NCBI GenBank assembly: GCA_934457115.1
Contig: CAKSHI010000004.1
Location: forward strand, 52,362 to 116,361
Origin: an uncultured Eubacteriales bacterium
GTDB taxonomy: Bacteria; Bacillota; Clostridia; Oscillospirales; Acutalibacteraceae
DNA length: 64,000 nucleotides
Reading direction: 5' to 3'
Below, one piece after another: positions 7,887 to 16,813 of the stretch (position 1 is the stretch's first letter; each line of letters opens with the position of its first letter). The notes under the pieces are model-generated. The model did no database searches. It saw only the letters and a program-made list of their open reading frames with translations, and was not told the DNA's origin. A program made the translations under genes and the position numbers.

Positions 7887-10289
7887 ATGAGTCATAAATT
7901 GTCCAGCAATGAAATTCGCAAACTTATTGTAGGTAAGTTATCACATAATTTTGGGATTAGCCCTGCAGAAGCTAATGATGAGCAATATTATAAAGCTTTG
8001 GTTTTGGTAGTTAAAGATATCCTAACTCAAAGAAGAGCTAGGTTTTGCCAAGAATCCGCAAAGCAAGGAACCAAGCAAATATATTATCTTTGCATGGAGT
8101 TTTTAATGGGAAGGTCCCTTAAAAACAACCTTTTTAATTTAGGTCTTGAGGAGGCTGCTGCCGCTGCGCTTTCAAACTTAGGTGTCAATATAGATACTAT
8201 ATATGAGCAAGAACCTGATGCAGGCCTTGGTAATGGAGGCCTTGGAAGATTGGCAGCTTGTTTTTTAGACGGCCTTGCTACAAATAAACATTCCGCCATG
8301 GGATACTCATTAAAATATGAATATGGTATATTTAGTCAAAAGCTTATAGAAGGCTGGCAGACCGAACTTCCTGATTTCTGGCTTCCCGGCGGCGAAGTGT
8401 GGCTTCAACCGAGACCCGAAAAGACAGTAGAGGTACTTTTTAACGGAGAAGTTAGAGAGTCATGGGACGGTGCTTATCACGAGGTTAATATTGTTAATGC
8501 GACTAAGGTTATGGCTGTACCGTACGATTTGATGGTTTCCGGTATGGGCGGCAAGGGTGTAAGTAAATTGAGACTTTGGTCTGCAAAATCCACTGAATTT
8601 GATATGAAACTTTTTAATAGCGGGAACTATGTAAGAGCTATGGAGCAAAACGCAATGGCTGAGGTAATAACAAAGGTTCTATATCCCGAAGATAACCATT
8701 CAGAGGGTAAGAGTTTGAGACTTTCTCAGCAGTATTTCCTGGTTTCTGCAACAATACAAGATATAATCCATCGTCATTTAAGGAAGAACGAATCTTTGGA
8801 TAATCTTCCTGATATTGTTGCAATCCACTTAAACGATACCCACCCGGTCTTGGCAGTGCCGGAACTTATGAGGATTATGCTTGATGAGTGCGGCTATGCT
8901 TGGGATGACGCTTGGGATATAGTCACAAGGACTGTGGCATATACCAACCACACTGTTATGAAAGAGGCCTTGGAGTGCTGGGATATTGAGATGTTTAGAA
9001 GAAGACTTCCAAGAATTTATCAAATTATCGAGGAAATCAATAGAAGATTTTGCGAAGATATGCATGGCTTGGGTGTCGACCCATACCAAGTTGGAAGAAT
9101 GGCAATCATTAACGATGGTATGATTAAAATGGCTAATCTTGCAGTAGCCGCTTGCCACAGCGTTAATGGAGTTTCTAAACTTCACAGTGAGATTTTGAAG
9201 GATACGGTATTCCATGATTTCTATATGGTTATGCCAAACAAGTTTAAGAATGTGACCAATGGTATAGCTCATAGAAGATGGCTTAACCAGTCCAACCCGG
9301 CTCTTGCAAAACTTATAACAGAGCTTATTGGAGATAAGTACATCTATGATGCCGAAGAGCTCCAAAATCTTTTAAAATACAAAAATGATGCTCAAGTTTT
9401 AAAAGAGCTTGCAAAGATTAAACGTCACAACAAAGAGGAAATGGCAAATTATATTAAGAAGCATAACAATATAATTGTAGACCCTGATTCTATATTTGAC
9501 GTTCAAGTAAAAAGACTCCATGAGTACAAAAGGCAGCACTTAAATGCTTTGCATATTTTGTCCTTGTATCAATGGTTAAAGGCTCATCCTAATGCACCAT
9601 TTACGCCTAAAACATATATATTTGCAGCCAAAGCTGCCGCAGGATATTACTTTGCAAAGCAGATTATTAGGTTTATTTATATGTTGGCTGAGACGATTAA
9701 CAATGACCCTGATGTAAACCAAAAGCTAAAAGTCGTATTTTTGGAGGACTATAAGGTAACTATAGCCGAAAAGCTTATGCCCGCTTCCGAAATAAGCGAG
9801 CAGATTTCCCTTGCAGGGACAGAAGCAAGCGGCACTTCAAATATGAAATTTATGATAAACGGTGCTATCACACTTGGAACTTTGGATGGAGCAAACGTAG
9901 AGATAAACGAGGCTGTAGGAAGCGATAATATTATAATTTTTGGTATGACTACAAATGAAGTTGAAGACCTAAAATTGAGATATGACCCTATGGTTTATTA
10001 TCAAAACAATGCCATCATTAAAAACGCTATGGATGAACTTCCAAAAGGCTTTAAGGGCGTAAAATTTGATGATATATATCATTCTCTTTTGACAAGAGAT
10101 CAATATATGGTCTTGGCTGACTTTGAAGATTATTCAAACGCTCAAAATAAAGCCTCAGAACTCTACGAAAATAAAGAGGCATGGAACAGGATGTCTTTAA
10201 TTAATATCGCAAATTCAGGCCGTTTCGCGGCCGATAGAGCGATTAGAGACTACGCAAGGGACATTTGGAATGCAACCCCATTAAAATAA
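7887..10289 (+). CDS. glgP: Glycogen/maltodextrin phosphorylase
   Basis: This GT35 enzyme cleaves alpha-1,4-glucan with phosphate to release glucose-1-phosphate. The 800-residue length matches bacterial phosphorylases. The N-terminal half has GLGNGGLGRLAACFLDGLAT, part of the active-site architecture. Near the C-terminus the family motif GTEASGTSNMKFMINGA carries the pyridoxal-phosphate lysine (K654). The ATG at 7887 follows TATGGAGGATTAAAT. The GH13 amylase starts 29 bases downstream with its own binding site and no terminator between, so the two are probably one operon. Together with malQ at 13-14.7 kb this forms a cytosolic maltodextrin or glycogen mobilisation set. Glycogen and maltodextrin preference cannot be separated here. 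Confidence 0.96.
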   Translation: MSHKLSSNEIRKLIVGKLSHNFGISPAEANDEQYYKALVLVVKDILTQRRARFCQESAKQGTKQIYYLCMEFLMGRSLKNNLFNLGLEEAAAAALSNLGVNIDTIYEQEPDAGLGNGGLGRLAACFLDGLATNKHSAMGYSLKYEYGIFSQKLIEGWQTELPDFWLPGGEVWLQPRPEKTVEVLFNGEVRESWDGAYHEVNIVNATKVMAVPYDLMVSGMGGKGVSKLRLWSAKSTEFDMKLFNSGNYVRAMEQNAMAEVITKVLYPEDNHSEGKSLRLSQQYFLVSATIQDIIHRHLRKNESLDNLPDIVAIHLNDTHPVLAVPELMRIMLDECGYAWDDAWDIVTRTVAYTNHTVMKEALECWDIEMFRRRLPRIYQIIEEINRRFCEDMHGLGVDPYQVGRMAIINDGMIKMANLAVAACHSVNGVSKLHSEILKDTVFHDFYMVMPNKFKNVTNGIAHRRWLNQSNPALAKLITELIGDKYIYDAEELQNLLKYKNDAQVLKELAKIKRHNKEEMANYIKKHNNIIVDPDSIFDVQVKRLHEYKRQHLNALHILSLYQWLKAHPNAPFTPKTYIFAAKAAAGYYFAKQIIRFIYMLAETINNDPDVNQKLKVVFLEDYKVTIAEKLMPASEISEQISLAGTEASGTSNMKFMINGAITLGTLDGANVEINEAVGSDNIIIFGMTTNEVEDLKLRYDPMVYYQNNAIIKNAMDELPKGFKGVKFDDIYHSLLTRDQYMVLADFEDYSNAQNKASELYENKEAWNRMSLINIANSGRFAADRAIRDYARDIWNATPLK

Positions 10290-10318
10290 AGAGAACTCTA
10301 TGAGATAGGAGAAACAAT

Positions 10319-12598
10319 ATGAATACAATTTTTGATTCAAGGGATGTTTTTTATCGCAATCCCAAATATGCAGTGAGTGAAAACACCCCTATACATTTTA
10401 AAATTGTTTTGCCAAGATCAATACAATGTTCAAAGGCGACATTAAAGGTTATTGCAGATGCAGGCAATGAATCTTTCCAAAATTCTATGTTTTGGTGTGG
10501 AATGAAGGATGATAACCATGAGATGTGGGAGTGTGACTTTACACCAAGTACACTTGGCCTTTATTGGTACGATTTTGAAATTGAAACAAACGAAGGAATT
10601 AAAAGTATAAAGCGAAATTTTGCTGATAATAGAGCTGTTATAGGCGAAGGATGTTCTTGGCAGATTACAGTTACGACTGGAGATTTTAAAACACCTGATT
10701 GGCTTTCCGGCGGAATAATGTATCAAATTTTCCCGGATAGATTTTTCAACTCGGGCAAAAAGAAGACATTAGTCCCAAAAGACCGCACAATAAGAAAGGA
10801 TTGGGGCGGAGTTCCTGAATTTAGGCCCGATGAAAATAATAAAGTAACCAATTCCGATTATTTTGGCGGGGACCTAAAGGGAATCCAAGAAAAATTGGAT
10901 TACATTGAAAGCCTAGGTGTAAATTGTATTTATTTGAATCCTATTTTTGAGGCACATTCAAACCATAGGTACAACACTGCGGATTATACAAAAATTGATC
11001 CGCTTTTAGGAACTATGGCGGACTTTAATAGACTTTGCAAAGAGCTTAAAAATAGAAATATGCATTTAATTATTGATGGTGTGTTCAGTCATACGGGCAG
11101 CGACAGTGTATACTTTAATAAAGAAAAACGCTACCCTGAGGACGGAGCATATAATTCAAAGGAATCACCTTACTATAGTTGGTACAACTTTTTAAATTGG
11201 CCGGATGAATATCAATCTTGGTGGGGATTTAAGACACTTCCCGAAATAGATGAAAATAATCCTGAATACAATAAGTTCATCAACGGCGAAGACGGTATAG
11301 TTAGAAAATGGATAAAAGAGGGCGCATCGGGCTGGAGGCTCGATGTTGCCGATGAACTTCCCGATGCATTTATCGAGAATTTAAGAGAAGCCGTAAAAAG
11401 TGAAAATCCCGATGCATTGATATTAGGCGAAGTATGGGAAGATGCGTCCAATAAAGAAAGCTATTTTCATAGAAGAAAATTTTTACTTGGCAATCAGCTT
11501 GACAGCGTAATGAATTATCCCTTTAAAAATGCTATCCTAGGCTTTTTAAGAGGGGAAGACGGGGCATTAAAAATTGAGGAAATTTTAAGGATAGTAGAAA
11601 ACTATCCAAGCCAAGTCACAAGAAATCTTATGAATCCATTAGGTACTCACGATACTGAACGTGCCCTTACAGCTTTAGTTGGCGAACCTATCAATGGTAG
11701 AGATCGTGAGTGGCAAGCGTCGCAGTCAATACCCGAACACGAAAAAGCACATGGATATAGGCTTTTAAAAACAGCAGCTGCTATGCAGTTTACACTTCCC
11801 GGCGTACCTTGCATATACTACGGCGATGAAACTGCAATGGAAGGGTACAAAGATCCTTTCAATAGGGGATGTTACCCTTGGGGCGAAGAAAACTTAGACA
11901 TGATAAGTTGGTATAAAAATTTAGCCGCAATGCGTGCGAGATGTCCCGCATTAAAAGAGGGAGATATAAGAAACATATATTCAGATCAAGACGTAATAAT
12001 ATTTGAAAGAAAAGATGAAAAGCTTAAATCCTCATTGCTTTGTGCATTTAACTCGTCAGGCAGTGATAATAGAATTATTATTCCTCAAGGATTTGAAGAC
12101 GGCAAGGCATTACTTAACACTCGAGTAGAGGATGGAAAACTTATCATCCCGGCTTATGGATGTGCATTTATTCAAGTAGGGAAAATGGCAGCAATCAAAA
12201 GAAAACCGGCGAAAAGAGCGACTGCCTCAAGAGTTTCGGCTAAAAAAGTTACAGCGAAGACCTCCAAAAGTACTTCTAGGGTCAGAAGTGTGGCTAAAAA
12301 AGAGGGAAAAGTCTTAGAGCAAAAACCGCAAGTCGAACCAAAAGAAGTTGAATCTAAGGCTGAGAAGATTATAGATGATACTTTAAATGTAATATCTAAA
12401 CCTAAGGAAGATATCTTGTCTAAAAAGGCAGAAGAGGTTTTAGAACAAAAACCAAATATAGAGGCTAATGTTGAAGTTAAGCCTAAAGAGGAAATTAAAG
12501 AAAACATAGAACCAAAGGTTTTAGTTACGAATCAAGGAAAAGCCACTGATTCCAATCAACCTATTATCCCTAAGAAAAAGAAGCGTAAACGCAGATAA
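10319..12598 (+). CDS. GH13 alpha-amylase/neopullulanase-type enzyme with long basic tail
   Basis: This 759-residue glycoside hydrolase family 13 enzyme acts on alpha-glucans. It has an N-terminal beta-rich module (about residues 1-130, the position of CBM34-like modules in neopullulanases) and a catalytic barrel. Visible motifs are DGVFSHTG (region I), GWRLDVADE with nucleophile D342, ILGEVWED with acid/base E371, and PLGTHDTE with D445. There is no signal peptide, so it is cytosolic and probably works with the upstream phosphorylase. The catalytic part ends near residue 620. The last roughly 135 residues are a low-complexity Lys/Ala/Glu/Pro tail ending in KKKKRKRR, which is not a normal part of the family. 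Alpha-amylase, neopullulanase and cyclomaltodextrinase activities cannot be told apart. Confidence 0.92.
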   Translation: MNTIFDSRDVFYRNPKYAVSENTPIHFKIVLPRSIQCSKATLKVIADAGNESFQNSMFWCGMKDDNHEMWECDFTPSTLGLYWYDFEIETNEGIKSIKRNFADNRAVIGEGCSWQITVTTGDFKTPDWLSGGIMYQIFPDRFFNSGKKKTLVPKDRTIRKDWGGVPEFRPDENNKVTNSDYFGGDLKGIQEKLDYIESLGVNCIYLNPIFEAHSNHRYNTADYTKIDPLLGTMADFNRLCKELKNRNMHLIIDGVFSHTGSDSVYFNKEKRYPEDGAYNSKESPYYSWYNFLNWPDEYQSWWGFKTLPEIDENNPEYNKFINGEDGIVRKWIKEGASGWRLDVADELPDAFIENLREAVKSENPDALILGEVWEDASNKESYFHRRKFLLGNQLDSVMNYPFKNAILGFLRGEDGALKIEEILRIVENYPSQVTRNLMNPLGTHDTERALTALVGEPINGRDREWQASQSIPEHEKAHGYRLLKTAAAMQFTLPGVPCIYYGDETAMEGYKDPFNRGCYPWGEENLDMISWYKNLAAMRARCPALKEGDIRNIYSDQDVIIFERKDEKLKSSLLCAFNSSGSDNRIIIPQGFEDGKALLNTRVEDGKLIIPAYGCAFIQVGKMAAIKRKPAKRATASRVSAKKVTAKTSKSTSRVRSVAKKEGKVLEQKPQVEPKEVESKAEKIIDDTLNVISKPKEDILSKKAEEVLEQKPNIEANVEVKPKEEIKENIEPKVLVTNQGKATDSNQPIIPKKKKRKRR

Positions 12599-12604
12599 AA
12601 TAAA

Positions 12605-12651
12605 AAACGGTGAACACTCTAAATTTAGTTTGAGTGTTTGCCGTCTTTTTT
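12605..12651 (+). terminator. Terminator after the GH13 gene
   Basis: A long imperfect stem (ACGG...CCGT outside, AACACTC/GAGTGTT inside) is followed by CT6. It ends the phosphorylase-amylase operon. Confidence 0.85.
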
Positions 12652-12723
12652 AATTTGTATATGGCATATCGAGAGAAAAAAGTGACAATAATAAATCTTG
12701 AACAATCAAGGAGGATATGCCAA

Positions 12724-13155
12724 ATGAAAAAAGTAAAAGATATTATGAGCCACAACATCATAGCAGTTTTACCAAGTGACAGTGTAATGGAAGCATCAAC
12801 CCTTATGAATGAACATCATATAGGTGCACTGCCTGTGGTTTCAGCGGGTGAAGTTAAAGGTATGATAACGGATAGAGATATTGTTTTAAGATGTGTTGCA
12901 CAAAACAAGGATGCTAAAAAGGTTAAGGTATCGCAAATTATGTCTAACGACATAGCATTTGTTACTCCTGAACAAAGTATCAACGATGCAGTCGAGGTAA
13001 TGTCAAACGAGCAAATAAGGAGACTACCCGTCTTGAATGATGGCTATATTGACGGGATGTTAAGTATTGCAGATATTGCAAGGCAGGGTGCAGACCCTGA
13101 AATTGCAAGTGCAATATGCGAGATAAGTAAGTCCGGCATGAATCATAATAGATAA
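12724..13155 (+). CDS. Two-CBS-domain protein
   Basis: This 143-residue protein consists almost entirely of two tandem CBS domains (about residues 3-60 and 68-125). Each contains the typical DIM-S...I..V.P..S opening and a D-R-D or I-A-D end (GMITDRDIVLR, GMLSIADIA). CBS pairs usually bind adenine nucleotides and act as energy sensors. As a stand-alone protein its partner is unknown. The ATG at 12724 has AAGGAGG nine bases upstream; in-frame codons upstream to 12634 overlap the preceding terminator and are rejected. It sits alone between two terminators, among glucan genes. A regulatory role in carbohydrate use is only a guess from context. Confidence 0.9.
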   Translation: MKKVKDIMSHNIIAVLPSDSVMEASTLMNEHHIGALPVVSAGEVKGMITDRDIVLRCVAQNKDAKKVKVSQIMSNDIAFVTPEQSINDAVEVMSNEQIRRLPVLNDGYIDGMLSIADIARQGADPEIASAICEISKSGMNHNR

Positions 13156-13160
13156 AAAGT

Positions 13161-13191
13161 AATCCCGATGCAAATTTATTGCATCGGGATT
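13161..13191. terminator. Bidirectional terminator between CBS gene and malQ
   Basis: AATCCCGATGCAA (13161-13173) pairs perfectly with TTGCATCGGGATT (13179-13191). It lies between convergent genes and can serve both. Confidence 0.85.
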
Positions 13192-13216
13192 TATATATAA
13201 TTAACTTGAAGGAGGC

Positions 13217-14692
13217 TTAGTTATAACGTTGATAGAGCTTAGTAAGGTTGAGAATACTACCTTTAAGCTCTTGGGAGAAGGAGTTGTTGTCTGCTCTCCA
13301 AGTCCAGTTTTCCCCTAAAGTTGAAGGGGTATTCATTCGTGCGCTGTCGTCGAGGACAAGATAGTCCTGCATTTGGATAATCACTAGGTTTGATACACAA
13401 GCAAAGGTTTTTCTAATTATTTTCCATACAAGACCTTCTTCGTTTTCAAAGTCGAAGTATTCCATCATGTATTTTTTGTCTTCGTAGTTAATGGCTTTAA
13501 GCCAACCTAGAGCTGTTGAGTTGTCGTGAGTTCCAATATAAGCAACACTGTTTTTATCGTAGTTATGTGGGAGATAATCTCCTGCTTCTCTTGAATCAAA
13601 TGCAAACTCCATGATTTTCATTCCGGGGAATCCTGTCCTGTCGCGAAGTTCTATTACTTCTTTTGTGAGATAGCCTAAGTCTTCGGCTATTATATCCATA
13701 CTTCCAAGGTGCTTTTTGCAAGTTTTGAAGAAAGATATCCCGGGTCCTTTGCGCCATGTACCGTTAATTGCATTTTCCTCTTTGTATGGTATAGAGTAGT
13801 AACTTTCAAAACCTCTAAAATGGTCAATTCTTATGACATCATAAAGGTTAGCAGCTGCTTTAAGGCGCTTTATCCACCAAGAGTAACCATCTTTTTTCAT
13901 GTACTTCCAGTCATATAATGGGTTGCCCCAAAGTTGACCTGTTGCGGAGAAACCATCTGGTGGACAGCCTGCAACATTTATGGGGTTACTGTTTTGATCC
14001 AATTCAAAGTTTTGGGGATTTGACCATACATCTGCGCTGTCAAGAGCCACGTAAATGGGGATATCACCTATTATTTTGATTTCATTTTCGTTTGCGTATT
14101 GTTTTAGTTTATTCCATTGCTTAAAGAATTCAAATTGAAGGAAAGACCAAAAGTTAATTTCCTCACAAAGATCATTATATGCTTGATTTATCGCGGTTTC
14201 ATTTCTAAGTTTTAACTCTTTGGGCCATTGATACCAAGCAGTATCGTTATTTTGCTTTTTTAGTGCCATAAACAAAGAGTAATCTTTCAACCAATGTTCA
14301 TTTTCAAGTTGAAAACTTTTAAATTCTTCGTCTTCTATATTGAAGTTTGAAAAGGCTTTTCTTAACACTGTAAATCTCTCGTTGTATATTTGCTCATAAT
14401 CTACTTTATGAATATCTTTAGGATGTGAAATGGTGAAGAGATCTTCCTTAGAAAGAAGGTTTTCTTCAAAAAGAGTATCTAAATCTATAAAATATGGATT
14501 ACCTGCGAATGTTGAGAATGATTGATAGGGCGAGTCGCCAAAGCTTGTAGGACCTAAGGGTAATATTTGCCAATATTTTTGGCCTGCACCTTTTAGGAAG
14601 TCCACAAATTTAAAGGCCTCTTTTCCAAAAGTACCGATTCCATATGGTGACGGCAAGGATGATATGTGTAGTAGAATACCGCTAGCTCTCAT
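13217..14692 (-). CDS. malQ: 4-alpha-glucanotransferase (amylomaltase)
   Basis: This GH77 enzyme disproportionates maltodextrins by moving alpha-1,4-glucan chains and releasing glucose. At 491 residues it has normal length. The start MRASGILLHISSLPSPYGIG is family-typical. Nucleophile region RIDHFRGFE, acid/base region IIAEDLGYL and THDNST are all visible. I use the ATG at 14692 (GGAGG with good spacing) rather than the in-frame upstream start at 14719, which would overlap the preceding gene. The EEP-family gene upstream stops one base before this ATG, and the ribosome binding site lies within its last codons, implying translational coupling. It works with the phosphorylase and GH13 enzyme to feed glucose and glucose-1-phosphate into glycolysis. 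Confidence 0.96.
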   Translation of the reverse strand: MRASGILLHISSLPSPYGIGTFGKEAFKFVDFLKGAGQKYWQILPLGPTSFGDSPYQSFSTFAGNPYFIDLDTLFEENLLSKEDLFTISHPKDIHKVDYEQIYNERFTVLRKAFSNFNIEDEEFKSFQLENEHWLKDYSLFMALKKQNNDTAWYQWPKELKLRNETAINQAYNDLCEEINFWSFLQFEFFKQWNKLKQYANENEIKIIGDIPIYVALDSADVWSNPQNFELDQNSNPINVAGCPPDGFSATGQLWGNPLYDWKYMKKDGYSWWIKRLKAAANLYDVIRIDHFRGFESYYSIPYKEENAINGTWRKGPGISFFKTCKKHLGSMDIIAEDLGYLTKEVIELRDRTGFPGMKIMEFAFDSREAGDYLPHNYDKNSVAYIGTHDNSTALGWLKAINYEDKKYMMEYFDFENEEGLVWKIIRKTFACVSNLVIIQMQDYLVLDDSARMNTPSTLGENWTWRADNNSFSQELKGSILNLTKLYQRYN

Positions 14693-14693
14693 T

Positions 14694-15554
14694 TTAACCT
14701 CCAAGTGTTTTATTTTCATTTATGTAAAGTCCAAAATGGTCAGAAACTATTGGATAGTTAGTGCCGTTAAATATAGTTTTGGACTGGTATATTGGTGTAT
14801 TACTGTTTTTAAATATATAGTCTATTCTCATTGATTTTATGTCGTCTTGTTTCCAGCCATCAATTGAGCTTAATACAGTGTCACCCAAATCTCTATCGAG
14901 GGCAAGGGTATATGTATCAAACCAGTTTTCACTTTTTGTGATAAGGTCATAGCCTTCAAATTTGACGTTTGATGGGGAGTTGAAGTCACCCATTATGTAG
15001 ACATTTTCATGCATGTTACATGAAAGATTTTTTTGGTACTCTTGCCACTGATTTTTAAATGGATCATCAATATCATTCCACCAACCCATATGAGAGCTAT
15101 AAAACCAAGAGGGTTTGTTTGTGGTATTATCTAATACTTTTAGACCTAACACTTTTCTTGTTTTATAGTTTTTGGGGTCGTGAGATTTTGATATAAAAAA
15201 GCTATCGCTTCCTATAACGTTGTTAAGACTTAATAGTGCGACTCCTTCGTCGTACATATCATAGCCTATATGATTATTGACCCATGACCAATTATAATTA
15301 AGGCCTAATTTACGAAGTTTTCTTACCACATGAAGAGCGAAATTATCCTTTTTTATCACACTTTCGTCAGCAGGGACAAAGCAAGTGTATTCTAAAAGTT
15401 CTTTTCTTGCGGGTTTTGAATCGCATCTTTGATTTACCTCTTGAAAGGCGATGATATCGAATTTTTCTCTCAATATAGCTAAAATAATAGAGCCTAATTT
15501 TTTTTGAAAGTCATTTTCAAGATAGCTATGTGTATTTAGTGTTAGTATTTTCAT
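14694..15554 (-). CDS. Endonuclease/exonuclease/phosphatase (EEP) family hydrolase
   Basis: This 286-residue protein carries the EEP fold signatures in order: FDIIAFQEVNQR (metal-binding Glu), SSHMGWW, IMGDFNSP (Asp/Asn) and SDHFGLY (Asp/His). The family includes DNases, sphingomyelinases and phosphodiesterases. No signal peptide is present with the preferred ATG at 15554 (AAGGAAC upstream); a longer in-frame start at 15596 is not supported by a ribosome binding site. It is the first gene of a two-gene operon with malQ, one base apart. That pairing is unexpected for a nuclease and might point to a sugar-phosphate or phosphodiester substrate, but this is speculation. Confidence 0.88.
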   Translation of the reverse strand: MKILTLNTHSYLENDFQKKLGSIILAILREKFDIIAFQEVNQRCDSKPARKELLEYTCFVPADESVIKKDNFALHVVRKLRKLGLNYNWSWVNNHIGYDMYDEGVALLSLNNVIGSDSFFISKSHDPKNYKTRKVLGLKVLDNTTNKPSWFYSSHMGWWNDIDDPFKNQWQEYQKNLSCNMHENVYIMGDFNSPSNVKFEGYDLITKSENWFDTYTLALDRDLGDTVLSSIDGWKQDDIKSMRIDYIFKNSNTPIYQSKTIFNGTNYPIVSDHFGLYINENKTLGG

Positions 15555-15728
15555 AAGTAGTTCCTTTGTGATAGAGTTAAATGTACTATTTTGCACCGAA
15601 GAATAATTTTAATATATCGCCGGTTACATAAGGATTTATATAGTTGATACGACTTATAGTTAATATCTTTTGGTGTTATATATTATAAAATTAGGAGGAG
15701 CATGTCTGGATTTTATTAACTCTTAAAC

Positions 15729-16670
15729 CTAATTATTAAAAACTTCTTCTGGATTCAAGCTATTACGATCAAGCATTACTGCTGCATCAGATATGGAAAT
15801 TTGCCCATGCTCATATGCATATTTAATTGCAGGCAGAGCGGCATCACGCGCTGCTTTGCCTTTCTTGCGTATATCATCGCGTACCTCGCGAAGGGTAGAT
15901 CCATCACCCATAGCATGGAGTGGGATTTCATTATCATCGTACATTTTGCTCTCGTAAGAATCGGAGAGGGAGGGATGGGTTTTCTCATACTCAGTTCTGG
16001 AGCCATGATACATTATTATCCAGCCTAAATTGTTGAAAAATTCGGGTAACAATGTTTTTATATGAGCAAATTGTTTATTTCCTTCCATCCAGTCTGCTAG
16101 ATTTTGGTTAGAATCGGATGTTCTAAGATCTTTTACGGATATTTCGGGATTAGCATTAGCATTAGTCCAGACTTTATCAGCTGCACGTTCTGCTGTAAAT
16201 GGAGAGTGGAGCTTACCAAGCTTTTGGGCGTTAGGATCTTGGGTATGTTTTAGTACATATTTTACGAATGAGTTGCTGTTTCTAATTAGACCAAAGAATG
16301 AGCCGTATTTTTTTCTTGAATTTTCTTCGATGTATTTTTTTATTGCTATAAGAGCTTGGAAACCGCCATCTTGTGTAATAGGCATTTGGGTTCCGTGCTT
16401 AATATATTCAGAAAAATTCGGCTGTTCAAATTTGACTTTGCCGTCTTCTCCTTTTTTCATCATTACACTAAACTCAAATTTATCATAATCTACGCTAATT
16501 CCTGCTGCGTATTCAGTATTTTTACCAACTTGAGTTTCGTAAACACAGGTTCTAAGCATTGGATCTGGTATAGTGCTGTCGTATGTGCATGATACAAATT
16601 TGCCAAGGCTGGACATAAATGGTGATTCACTGTGGGTCTGGTTTTCTGGTTGTTGAATGCTGGAAAACAT
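15729..16670 (-). CDS. Orphan protein, no recognised domain
   Basis: I do not recognise this 313-residue protein. It starts MFSSIQQPENQ and has no signal peptide or membrane helix. It is mixed alpha/beta in composition, with polar low-complexity stretches. The middle (SFFGLIRNSNSFVKYVLK) is basic and amphipathic. The C-terminal third includes WIIMYHGSRTEYEKTHPS and a run of charged helices (REVRDDIRKKGKAARDAAL). The ATG at 16670 is preferred; a TTG at 16688 is possible, and neither has a strong ribosome binding site. It is transcribed alone, with AT-rich spacers on both sides. Its isolation and lack of recognisable relatives resemble the LRR-ART and 1037-residue orphans in this window, but no shared sequence was found. 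Confidence 0.7.
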   Translation of the reverse strand: MFSSIQQPENQTHSESPFMSSLGKFVSCTYDSTIPDPMLRTCVYETQVGKNTEYAAGISVDYDKFEFSVMMKKGEDGKVKFEQPNFSEYIKHGTQMPITQDGGFQALIAIKKYIEENSRKKYGSFFGLIRNSNSFVKYVLKHTQDPNAQKLGKLHSPFTAERAADKVWTNANANPEISVKDLRTSDSNQNLADWMEGNKQFAHIKTLLPEFFNNLGWIIMYHGSRTEYEKTHPSLSDSYESKMYDDNEIPLHAMGDGSTLREVRDDIRKKGKAARDAALPAIKYAYEHGQISISDAAVMLDRNSLNPEEVFNN

Positions 16671-16813
16671 AATTTCACATCCGATCAAAATTTAAGTATA
16701 GAATTGTGCCTGATTATGATTTTAGTATATAACTTTTTTAAGCAAATGTAAAGCAATGATAAATAGAAAAATATATATAGTATTGATAAATTATGTGATA
16801 ATTTGCACATAAT

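Noticed and set aside
12634..12723. N-terminal extension of the CBS protein from a TTG at 12634
   Set aside because: It would start within the upstream terminator, and the best ribosome binding site serves ATG 12724.
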